Shown: positions 8,467 through 15,618 of the stretch, one piece after another
How positions within the stretch are numbered: the first letter of the stretch is position 1
Layout: each line of letters begins with the position of its first letter
NCBI GenBank assembly: GCA_041178405.1
Contig: JBEGVK010000084.1
Span: 1-31,780, forward strand
Direction: 5' to 3'
From: UBA668 sp041178405
Lineage (GTDB): Bacteria > Actinomycetota > Acidimicrobiia > Acidimicrobiales > Ilumatobacteraceae
Length of the DNA stretch: 31,780 nt
The notes under the pieces: model-generated
The model's input: the letters and a program-made list of their open reading frames with translations, nothing else
What the model was told of the DNA's origin: nothing
Database searches by the model: none
Position numbers and translations under genes: made by a program

Positions 8467-10622
8467 CCGTCAGCGTCGATCGCCGGCTCGGCCATGGCGG
8501 CCGGAAGCGGACGGGCGTGCACGACCGTGAGCCGCTTCGTGCTGCGGGTGAGAGCGACGTACAGCGCCCGCATGCCGAGATGCTCGGCCTCGACGATGGC
8601 GGCGGGCTCGACCACCACCACGCCGTCGAGCTCGAGGCCTTTCACGACACTGACGGGCACCACCGTGATGCCCATCTCGAGGCCGGAGCGAGTGGCGGAG
8701 CCGTGCTCGATGCCAGCCGCTGCGAGTGCCTCACTGACCTGTCCGTAGAGCGGATCGGGCACCACGACGGCCACGTTGCCGCCGACGAGCTCGGCATCGA
8801 GTTCCTTCGTGGCAGCCACCACCGCATCGAGCAGTTCGCTGTCGGCCACGCGCACGAACTCGGGGTGCTCGTCGCCGCTGCGGACGCTCGTCGGCGCCCG
8901 GAGGCCGGGGGTGGCGGCCATCATCACGCGGTTCGCCAGCGCCATGATCTGCGACGGAATCCGGTAGCCGACGCTGAGGCCGACCACCCGCGACGGTCGC
9001 AGGTCGGGCAGGTGGCGCAGCACGTCGCTCCAGTCGTCGGGCGCCAGTGCACCCGTGGCCTGCGCGATGTCGCCCACCACCGTGAGGCTGCCGTTGAGCG
9101 AGCGGCGCGACACCATGCGCAGTTGCATCGGGGTGAGGTCCTGCACCTCGTCGACCACGATGTGTCCATAGGTGCGGATGTCGTCAGCATCGTCGACGGT
9201 GCCCTTCTTGCCTGGCCGGGGTCCCAGATAGCTGCGCGCTTCATCGAGAAGGGCGATGTCGTGCTCGGTCCAGCGAACCTCGGCGAGCTCGGCGGCACGA
9301 GGACGGTAGAGCGAGAGGTATTCCTGCTCGGTGAGGTGCTTCGCTCCTGCGAGTCGAAGCAGCGCCTTGCTGCCGAAGAGGTCGTGGAGCAGCTGGGCCG
9401 GCGTCAGCCACGGCCACATGCGCTCGAGCGCCTCGCGCATCTCGGGCAACTGGCGCACGGCGTCCTTCACGTCGTAGGCGGACACGCCGCCGTCGCGCCA
9501 CGTGCCGGCCATCGACTGCCACACCTCACCCTCGACCCACCGGCGGCCGGCATTGTGGCGTCGATAGCGCCGCTGCGCAGCGCGCACGATGCGGCGGCTC
9601 TCGTCGACGGTCAGGCGCAGGTAGCCCGTGCGGAACGGCACCACGAGTTCGTCGCGGAGCGGACGCTCGCGGTCGGTCACCGCCTGGTCGATCACCTGGC
9701 ACATCCGCAGGTCGCCCTTCACGCGCGCCGTCTCGGCGCTGTCGGCAGGATCGACGCCGAACCGTGCCCACGACACGTCGGGTACGAGATCGGCAAGGAT
9801 TGCCTGCTCGACACCGGCCTCGCCGAGCGAGGGCAACACTCGCTCGATGTAGCGGAGGAACACGCGGTTGGGACCGATGACCAGCACGCCCTGGTCTTCG
9901 AGCGGGAAACGGTGCGTGTAGAGCAGGTACGCCGCCCGGTGCAGCGCCACCACGGTCTTGCCGGTGCCCGGTCCGCCCTGCACCACGAGCACGCCGGCCT
10001 GCGGCGAGCGGATGATCTCGTCCTGCTCGGCTTGGATCGTGGCGACGATGTCGCCGAGTTGACCCGTGCGGCCGCGCTCGATTGCAGCCAGCAGCGTGCT
10101 GTAGCCGCGGATCCCCTCGGGTCGGCCGAGCGCATCGGTACCGTCGACTTCGCTGCCGATGCCGAGGTGCCCCTCGCCGAACAGTTCGTCCTCGAGGCCC
10201 AGCAGCCTGCGGCCGTCGACGTGGAAGTGACGGCGGCGGACCAGACCGAGCGGCTCGCGCCCCGTCGCGCGATAGAAGGGCTCGGCAACCGGAGCCCGCC
10301 AGTCGACGACCACCGGATCGCTGTGCTCGTCGGCCACGGCCAGTCGGCCGATGTGGAAGCTCTCGACTGCGTCCGGCGCCTCGGCGAGCCGGTCGATGCG
10401 GCCGAACACCAGGGCGGCGTCGCCGAGATCGAGTTCGGTGAGGCGCTTGTAGACGGTCTCGTCGACGACGTCGCGCTCGTAGCGCGCCTGGAATGTGCCG
10501 CCCATGGTTCCCTCGTGCAGGTCACGCATCCGAAGCGCATCGGCACGGGCCCGCTCGAGGCACCGGTACGCGAAGTCGATGTGGTCCTGCTCGGCGCCGA
10601 GGTCGGGATGGTGCTGCGTCAT
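8454..10622 (-). CDS. helD: HelD-like RNA polymerase-associated UvrD-family ATPase
   Basis: A 722-residue superfamily 1 ATPase. Seen are Walker A GGPGTGKT (216-223), DEVQD Walker B (491-495), VGDIAQ (516-521) and ALTRSTKRL near the C-terminus. The segment VVVDWRAPVAEPFYRA (104-119), the long insertion between the Walker motifs, and the GHIVVDEVQDLTPMQL block are typical of HelD rather than UvrD, PcrA or Rep. HelD inserts arms into RNA polymerase channels and uses ATP to strip stalled polymerase from DNA. Actinobacterial class II members include HelR, linked to rifampicin tolerance. These roles are family knowledge. The N-terminal 60 residues could form the secondary-channel coiled coil. A GGAG sits about 9 bases before the ATG, with a TAGGGT box 44 bases upstream, so unlike most genes here it has a leader. 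Confidence 0.85.
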   Translation of the reverse strand: MTQHHPDLGAEQDHIDFAYRCLERARADALRMRDLHEGTMGGTFQARYERDVVDETVYKRLTELDLGDAALVFGRIDRLAEAPDAVESFHIGRLAVADEHSDPVVVDWRAPVAEPFYRATGREPLGLVRRRHFHVDGRRLLGLEDELFGEGHLGIGSEVDGTDALGRPEGIRGYSTLLAAIERGRTGQLGDIVATIQAEQDEIIRSPQAGVLVVQGGPGTGKTVVALHRAAYLLYTHRFPLEDQGVLVIGPNRVFLRYIERVLPSLGEAGVEQAILADLVPDVSWARFGVDPADSAETARVKGDLRMCQVIDQAVTDRERPLRDELVVPFRTGYLRLTVDESRRIVRAAQRRYRRHNAGRRWVEGEVWQSMAGTWRDGGVSAYDVKDAVRQLPEMREALERMWPWLTPAQLLHDLFGSKALLRLAGAKHLTEQEYLSLYRPRAAELAEVRWTEHDIALLDEARSYLGPRPGKKGTVDDADDIRTYGHIVVDEVQDLTPMQLRMVSRRSLNGSLTVVGDIAQATGALAPDDWSDVLRHLPDLRPSRVVGLSVGYRIPSQIMALANRVMMAATPGLRAPTSVRSGDEHPEFVRVADSELLDAVVAATKELDAELVGGNVAVVVPDPLYGQVSEALAAAGIEHGSATRSGLEMGITVVPVSVVKGLELDGVVVVEPAAIVEAEHLGMRALYVALTRSTKRLTVVHARPLPAAMAEPAIDADGVSR

Positions 10623-10665
10623 GGGGGCTGTCTCCGGCGGAACCGGCTCCGCTGGCGGTCGGAAA

Positions 10666-10671
10666 ACCCTA
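10666..10671 (-). promoter_or_regulatory. -10 box of the helD-like gene
   Basis: Minus-strand TAGGGT, 43 bases before the ATG at 10622, implying a leader of about 35 bases with a GGAG ribosome-binding site. The 100-base gap 10623-10722 otherwise holds nothing recognisable. Confidence 0.4.
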
Positions 10672-10722
10672 TCGGCACCCCCTGCGTCTCAGACGAGGCC
10701 TGATCGCAGGAAATTCAGCCCG

Positions 10723-11508
10723 TCAGGCAGTGGTGGCGATGCCCCCGTCAACGGGGATCACCGCACCCGTGACATACGAGCCAGCACGGCTGGCGAGGAA
10801 CACCGCCACCCCGGCCATGTCGTCGGGACGGCCGATGCGGCCGAGCGGGGCCGACGCTGCGATCGAGTCGCCGAAGGCCTCGAGCGTGGCCTTCATCATC
10901 TTGCTCTCGAACGGTCCCGGCGCCACGGCGTTCACCGTGATGTGGTCGCGGCCGAGCCGCCTGGCGAGCGACCTGGTGAGGTGATGCACGCCTGCCTTGC
11001 TCGCCGCATAGCTGTACGTCTCCATCGTGTTGACGTGCAGACCGTCGATCGACCCGATGTTGATCACCCGAGCGGGGTCTGCCGCGCTGGCTGCTACCCG
11101 CAGGTTGGGCAGCAGTCTCTGCGTGAGGAAGAACACGCCCTTCACATTCGTGTCCATCACCTTGTCCCACGCATGCTCGTCGAAGTCGTCGATCGGCATG
11201 CCCCATGTCGCTCCGGCATTGTTGACGAGAATGTCGAGCGACGGGAAGACCGCCGAGATCGCGTCGGCGAGTGCCACGACACCCTCGACCGTGCTCACGT
11301 CGGCGCGCACAGCGTGCACGGTTCCATGGTCCGAGAGCGATGCCCTGGCAGCCTCGAGTTCGTGCTCCTTGCGGGCGCTGATGAGCACCTCGGCCCCGGC
11401 ATCGAGAAGGCCTCGGGCGATCATCGCACCGATGCCCCGCGAGCCGCCGGTGACGACGGCCCGCTTTCCGCGAAGTGAGAACAGGTCGGGAAACGGAGTC
11501 GCAGTCAT
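10723..11508 (-). CDS. Short-chain dehydrogenase/reductase, NAD(P)-dependent
   Basis: A 261-residue classical SDR. The Rossmann cofactor motif is TGGSRGIG (20-27), NNAG is at 96-99, and the catalytic set is Ser153, Tyr167 and Lys171 (YAASK). The C-terminal PVDGG is typical of FabG-like enzymes. The EAFG/SAPLGRIGRPDDMAG region and the ETYSYAASKAGVHHL stretch resemble RhlG and gluconate 5-dehydrogenase relatives, but substrate cannot be read from sequence. The ATG at 11508 gives the standard N-terminus; the frame stays open further upstream into hemE without family similarity. It is divergent from hemE across 46 bases. A possible CAGGAT -10 lies 8 bases upstream of the start. No partner gene suggests a pathway. 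Confidence 0.88.
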   Translation of the reverse strand: MTATPFPDLFSLRGKRAVVTGGSRGIGAMIARGLLDAGAEVLISARKEHELEAARASLSDHGTVHAVRADVSTVEGVVALADAISAVFPSLDILVNNAGATWGMPIDDFDEHAWDKVMDTNVKGVFFLTQRLLPNLRVAASAADPARVINIGSIDGLHVNTMETYSYAASKAGVHHLTRSLARRLGRDHITVNAVAPGPFESKMMKATLEAFGDSIAASAPLGRIGRPDDMAGVAVFLASRAGSYVTGAVIPVDGGIATTA

Positions 11509-11540
11509 GGGACGACATCCTGCCCTACGCGGCGCACCGG

Positions 11541-11546
11541 TAGCGT
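11541..11546 (+). promoter_or_regulatory. Leaderless-type -10 box of the haem operon
   Basis: TAGCGT followed by 8 bases and the ATG of hemE at 11555. It would drive hemE, the ferrochelatase gene and the oxidase gene as one unit. No -35 is evident. Confidence 0.55.
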
Positions 11547-11554
11547 TCCCGACG

Positions 11555-12622
11555 ATGTCGGCCGCCCCATCCGTGCCCTTCCTGGATGCCGCCGCGGGCC
11601 GCCCCTCCACCCGGACTCCGGTCTGGTTCATGCGCCAGGCGGGCCGCAGCCTGCCCGAATACCGAGCCCGCCGGGGCAGCGGCAGCATCCTCGACGCCAT
11701 CAAGGACCCAGAACTGGCAGCCGAGCTCACGCTGCAGCCTGTCCGCAGGTACGGCGTCGACGCCGCTGTGCTCTACAGCGACATTGTCGTGCCGGCCCAC
11801 GCTGTCGGCTTCGGCATCGATGTCGCCCCCGGCACGGGCCCCGTCTGCGAGCGGCCGTTCCGCGGCCCCGACGACCTGCGCCGCCTCCGGCCACTCGACG
11901 CCGAGGCCGACACGCCGTATGTGCTCGACACGGTGCGCACGCTCGCCCGCGATCTCCCCGCAGCCGTGCCGCTGCTTGCGTTTGCCGGGGCGCCGTTCAC
12001 CGTCGCCAGCTATCTCATCGAAGGCCGGCCGAGCCGCACCTACGAGCACACCAAGCGACTGATGCACGTCGACGCCACCCTGTGGCATTCGCTGATGGAT
12101 CGCCTGGCGCAGCATGCTGTCGAGAGCATCAGCTCGCAGCTGTCGAACGGTGCGGCCGCCTACCAACTGTTCGACTCGTGGGCGGGGTCGCTGTCCCGTG
12201 TCGACTACGACCGTTTCGTGCTGCCGCACTCGCGCGCAGTCTTCGACCAACTGCGCAGCAGGCATCCAGGCGCTGCGGGAATCCACTTCGGGATTGGATG
12301 CGACCATCTCCTCGAGAGCATGCACGCAGCGGGGCCCGCGGTTCTCGGACTCGACTGGCGGACGTCGATCGCCGACGCGCGCCGCCGCCTCGGCGACGAA
12401 CTCTGCGTGCAGGGCAACCTCGATCCGGCACTCGTGCTGGCCGGCACCGACATCGCGCTCACCGGCACCGACGCCGTGCTCGCCGACAACCGGCGGCCCG
12501 ACGGGTCACGGCACCCCGGTCACATCTTCAACCTCGGTCACGGGGTCAATCCGGCTACCGATCCCGAGGTGCTCGCCGCCGTCGTCGAACGCGTCCGCAC
12601 CGCCACTGAGGAGACCCCATGA
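11555..12622 (+). CDS. hemE: Uroporphyrinogen decarboxylase
   Basis: A 355-residue cytosolic enzyme that removes the four acetate carboxyls of uroporphyrinogen III to give coproporphyrinogen III. The family signature WFMRQAGRSLPEYR (24-37) supplies active-site arginines (Arg27, Arg31), and Asp76 in YSDIVVP is the conserved pyrrole-binding aspartate. FNLGHGV near the C-terminus carries the conserved histidine. Length matches the family. The start is fixed by the TAGCGT box and by the absence of family similarity upstream. ATGA couples it to the ferrochelatase gene, making it the first gene of a three-gene haem operon. Confidence 0.95.
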   Translation: MSAAPSVPFLDAAAGRPSTRTPVWFMRQAGRSLPEYRARRGSGSILDAIKDPELAAELTLQPVRRYGVDAAVLYSDIVVPAHAVGFGIDVAPGTGPVCERPFRGPDDLRRLRPLDAEADTPYVLDTVRTLARDLPAAVPLLAFAGAPFTVASYLIEGRPSRTYEHTKRLMHVDATLWHSLMDRLAQHAVESISSQLSNGAAAYQLFDSWAGSLSRVDYDRFVLPHSRAVFDQLRSRHPGAAGIHFGIGCDHLLESMHAAGPAVLGLDWRTSIADARRRLGDELCVQGNLDPALVLAGTDIALTGTDAVLADNRRPDGSRHPGHIFNLGHGVNPATDPEVLAAVVERVRTATEETP

Positions 12623-13533
12623 GACCCGAGACCGCCGTCCTGCTGATGGCCTACGGCACTCCGCGCACGCGCGACCAGATCGAGCCGTACTACACCGACA
12701 TCCGCCGCGGGCGCCCGCCCACCCCCGAGCAGCTCGCCGACCTCACTGCGCGCTACGACGCCCTCGGCGGCACGAGTCCACTCGCTGCGCGCACCGATGC
12801 ACAGCGCGACGCACTGCAGGCTGCCCTCGACTCGATCAGCCCCGGTTCGTACCGAGTCGTCCTCGGCCTGAAGCACGCCGACCCCAAGGTCGAGGCCGCA
12901 GTCGACGCCCTCGCCGCCGACGGTCACCGCCGCATCATCGGACTCGTCCTCGCACCGCACTACTCGGCGTACTCCATCGGCCAGTACCTCGACAGGGCCC
13001 GCACTGCTGCGCAGCCGCACGGCATCGACGTGCTCGGCATCGAGAGCTGGGCCACCGAGCCAGCCTTCGTGTCGTTCATCGCCAACGACCTCGCCCGACA
13101 GCTGTCGACGATGCCGGCGTCCACGAGGGTGTTCTTCACAGCCCACTCGCTGCCCGAGCGCATCATCGCTGCCGGCGACCGCTACCCCGACGAGGTCAGG
13201 TCGACGGCGGCCGCTGTCGCCGACGCCATTGGCCTCGCCGACGACCGCTGGGACGTGGCCTGGCAGAGTGCTGGCCGCACACCCGAGCCATGGCTCGGAC
13301 CCGACATCCTCGAGGTCATCGACCGTGTCGCCGACGAGGGCGCTGAGGGCATCGCCGTGAGCGCAGTCGGCTTTGTCGCCGACCATCTCGAGGTGCTCTA
13401 CGACCTCGACATCGAGGCAGCCCGCCACGCGGCGGGTCGAGGTCTCGCATTCGCCCGCACCTCGTGCGTCAACGACGACAGCGCAGTCATCGGCGCACTC
13501 GCCCACCGCGTCGTCGACCTCGACCGCCGATGA
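12619..13533 (+). CDS. cpfC: Ferrochelatase, coproporphyrin type (CpfC)
   Basis: A 304-residue ferrochelatase. The N-terminus LLMAYGTP, with Tyr12, and the following YYTDIRRGR match Gram-positive coproporphyrin ferrochelatases closely. The catalytic histidine is His176 in FFTAHSLPE, and the acidic partner is Glu258 in GFVADHLEVLYDLD (251-264). This type inserts Fe2+ into coproporphyrin III rather than protoporphyrin IX. The protein has a single cysteine (Cys283), so it cannot hold the four-cysteine [2Fe-2S] cluster known in some actinobacterial ferrochelatases. It overlaps hemE and the oxidase gene by ATGA at both ends. The older symbol is hemH. The final enzyme of this branch (ChdC/HemQ) is not in the window. 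Confidence 0.92.
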   Translation: MRPETAVLLMAYGTPRTRDQIEPYYTDIRRGRPPTPEQLADLTARYDALGGTSPLAARTDAQRDALQAALDSISPGSYRVVLGLKHADPKVEAAVDALAADGHRRIIGLVLAPHYSAYSIGQYLDRARTAAQPHGIDVLGIESWATEPAFVSFIANDLARQLSTMPASTRVFFTAHSLPERIIAAGDRYPDEVRSTAAAVADAIGLADDRWDVAWQSAGRTPEPWLGPDILEVIDRVADEGAEGIAVSAVGFVADHLEVLYDLDIEAARHAAGRGLAFARTSCVNDDSAVIGALAHRVVDLDRR

Positions 13534-14903
13534 CAACACCGGCTGCGGGTGGCGGCCGGCGCGTCGCCGTGATCGGAGGCGGGATCAGCGGACTTGCGTG
13601 CGCCCATGCACTGGTTGTTGAACACGGCGCAGCGGTCGAACTGTTCGAGGCCAGTGCGTCGGTTGGCGGGAAGTTGCGCACGTCACCCTTTGCCGGTCTG
13701 CCGGCAGTCGACGAGGGACCAGATGCATTTCTCGCCCGTGTGCCCGGTGCCACCGAGCTCGCCAGGGCGGTCGGGCTCAGCGACTCGCTCGTCGCGCCGC
13801 AGTCGGGCACCGCTGCCGTGTGGTGGAACGGGTTGCACCAGATTCCCACCGGTCTGATGCTCGGCATGCCCACTGGCGTCGCTGCGCTCTCTCGCACGCG
13901 CCTGCTCACATGGCGTGGCAAGGCGCGTGCGGCGCTCGAACCGCTCCTGCCCACCACCTCCCTCAGCAACGACGCGCTCGGTGCATTCGTGCGGGCGCGA
14001 TTCGGCAACGAGGTGCACGAGCGGCTCGTCGACCCGCTGATCGGCTCGATCTACGCCGCCGACACCGACAGGTTCAGCCTCACCGCAGTGTCGCAGGTCG
14101 CTGACCTTGCGGCGTCGGGGCGAAGCGTCCTTGTTGCCGGACGTCGTCGACGCCGGGCACCGGTCGACGGAACCCCGGTGTTCCTCGCCCCCGCCGCAGG
14201 GCTCGAATCGATGGCCACTGCAGTTGCCGACGCGATCGACCGCGCAGGCGGCACCGTGCACCGCAGCATGCGCGTCGAGGCCCTCACAGCATCGGCGACG
14301 GGCTGGCACCTCGGCGGCGTCGATGCAGGGCCCTTCGATGCGGTCGTCGTGGCAACACCGCCCGCGGCAGCCTCGCGTCTGCTCGACACAGCAGGCGCTG
14401 TCGAGAGTGCATCGAGCACCGCCACCATCGACACAGCCGACGTCGTCATCATCACCATCGCCATCGATGCACGCGACTGGCCGCGCCGACTCGCCGGGCT
14501 CAGCGGCTACCTCGTACCGAAGCCCGTGCAGTCGCTCGTCACCGCCGTGTCGTTCGGCTCGCAGAAGTGGGCCCGGTGGGCCGACGGCGACTCGGTGATC
14601 CTGCGGATCTCACTCGGGCGCGACGGACTTCCCGTGCTGCACCTCGACGACACCCAGTTGGTCGAGGCAGCGGTCACCGAGGTAGGGGCCCAGCTCGGGC
14701 TCGACCTGCAGCCGAGCGCCGTGCGCGTCAGCCGCTGGCCCGGAGCGTTCCCGCAGTACCGGCCTCACCATGCCGCCCGGGTCGCCGAGATTCGCCGTCA
14801 CCTGCCCGACGGGATCGCCGTGGCCGGAGCCGCCTTCGACGGCATCGGCATCCCCGCCTGCGTGCGCAGCGGCCTGACAGCGGCAGCACGCGTCGGCACC
14901 TGA
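13530..14903 (+). CDS. cgoX: HemY-type coproporphyrinogen III oxidase
   Basis: A 457-residue FAD enzyme of the protoporphyrinogen oxidase superfamily. The N-terminal dinucleotide fold is VAVIGGGISGLACA (12-25), with Glu40 expected to bind the adenosine ribose and GGKLRT at 47-52. Near the C-terminus GIGIPACVRSG is the second conserved FAD-contact region. Oxygen-dependent members of this family in Gram-positive bacteria oxidise coproporphyrinogen III to coproporphyrin III. The adjacent Gram-positive-type ferrochelatase makes that reaction more likely than protoporphyrinogen oxidation. The ATG overlaps the cpfC stop (ATGA). The older symbols are hemY or hemG. The protein is probably a soluble or peripheral membrane enzyme. 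Confidence 0.9.
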   Translation: MTTPAAGGGRRVAVIGGGISGLACAHALVVEHGAAVELFEASASVGGKLRTSPFAGLPAVDEGPDAFLARVPGATELARAVGLSDSLVAPQSGTAAVWWNGLHQIPTGLMLGMPTGVAALSRTRLLTWRGKARAALEPLLPTTSLSNDALGAFVRARFGNEVHERLVDPLIGSIYAADTDRFSLTAVSQVADLAASGRSVLVAGRRRRRAPVDGTPVFLAPAAGLESMATAVADAIDRAGGTVHRSMRVEALTASATGWHLGGVDAGPFDAVVVATPPAAASRLLDTAGAVESASSTATIDTADVVIITIAIDARDWPRRLAGLSGYLVPKPVQSLVTAVSFGSQKWARWADGDSVILRISLGRDGLPVLHLDDTQLVEAAVTEVGAQLGLDLQPSAVRVSRWPGAFPQYRPHHAARVAEIRRHLPDGIAVAGAAFDGIGIPACVRSGLTAAARVGT

Positions 14904-14917
14904 CCGGCCGCCCGTGC

Positions 14918-14923
14918 CAGAAT
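14918..14923 (+). promoter_or_regulatory. Possible -10 box of the sortase-lnt pair
   Basis: CAGAAT, the same hexamer as before the SSL2-like helicase gene, lies 50 bases before the ATG at 14974. It would give a leader of about 43 bases without an obvious Shine-Dalgarno. Read-through from the haem operon 70 bases upstream is an alternative. Confidence 0.3.
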
Positions 14924-14973
14924 CGTCGTCGTCCCCGGCGCACGCGCTCCCCACCCCCACCCCAGGCTCGACG

Positions 14974-15618
14974 ATGCAGATCTCCCCTCCCCGATTCCAT
15001 CGCCCGCTCACCGCGGCAGGTCTCGCAGCCCTCGCATTCGCCCTCAGCGCCTGCGGCGGCGCCGCAGCATCGTCCGACACCACGACGCCTCCGCCCACCA
15101 CGATCGCCCCGACGACAACCGCATCCACCACGACGAGCACGTCGACCACGAGCACGACGGTGCCCCCCACACTGCCGCCGCTCCCCGTGCCGCAGCCGGT
15201 GCCACCCGACGGCACCGACGAGCCTGAAGTCGTCATCGGCACGATCGAGATTCCCGCCATCGGCCTCTCCGACACCCTGTATCAGGGGATGGCGATGTCG
15301 TCGCTCGACCGTGGCCCGAGCCACTGGCCGGGAACGGCGATGCCGGGCGGGTACGGCAACACAGTCGTCGGCGGTCACCGAACGAGCCACTCTCGGCCGT
15401 TCTACTCACTCGACAAACTCGTCGAGGGTGACGAGATCGTGTACACCACCGACGAGGGAACCTTCGTCTACGAGGTGACACACATCTTCATCGTCGATCC
15501 AGACGACAACTGGGTCATCTCGCAGACGCCGGGCTACACGACGACGCTGTTCGCCTGCCATCCGCTCTTCACCACCGATCAGCGCATCATCGTCAGGGCG
15601 ACGCTGCGCGACGCATGA
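14974..15618 (+). CDS. Class E-like sortase with lipoprotein signal peptide
   Basis: A 214-residue product. Residues 1-26 are a signal peptide ending in the lipobox LSAC, so Cys27 is the predicted lipidated residue. A Thr/Pro linker (about 34-80) separates it from a sortase domain (88-212). Catalytic residues are His135 in VGGHRTSH, Cys195 in LFACHPLF and Arg204 in TDQRIIVR. Sortases join a sorting-signal protein to a cell-wall nucleophile outside the membrane. Most are held by a transmembrane helix; here lipid anchoring is predicted instead. The ATG at 14974 was chosen because it directly precedes the basic, hydrophobic signal; a GTG at 14914 would add 20 residues without signal character. 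ATGA overlaps lnt. No LPXTG-type substrate gene is in the window. Confidence 0.85.
   Translation: MQISPPRFHRPLTAAGLAALAFALSACGGAAASSDTTTPPPTTIAPTTTASTTTSTSTTSTTVPPTLPPLPVPQPVPPDGTDEPEVVIGTIEIPAIGLSDTLYQGMAMSSLDRGPSHWPGTAMPGGYGNTVVGGHRTSHSRPFYSLDKLVEGDEIVYTTDEGTFVYEVTHIFIVDPDDNWVISQTPGYTTTLFACHPLFTTDQRIIVRATLRDA

Noticed and set aside
5727..10622. A defence island built from the helicase genes
   Set aside because: No nuclease, methyltransferase, toxin or mobile-element gene accompanies them. lhr, the SSL2-like helicase and helD-like genes are ordinary chromosomal genes in actinobacteria.
8259..10703. Very long plus-strand open frame antisense to the helD-like gene
   Set aside because: It mirrors the real gene in a GC-rich sequence and has no recognisable domains. 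The minus-strand product has complete helicase motifs.
14914..14976. GTG start for the sortase at 14914
   Set aside because: It puts a polar Ser/Pro segment before the signal peptide and would hide the lipobox signal. The ATG at 14974 gives a normal lipoprotein N-terminus.
15070..15190. Repetitive ACC/ACG-rich DNA resembling a tandem repeat
   Set aside because: It encodes the Thr/Pro linker of the sortase. A similar stretch at 8150-8190 encodes the lipoprotein stalk. Codon repetition explains both.
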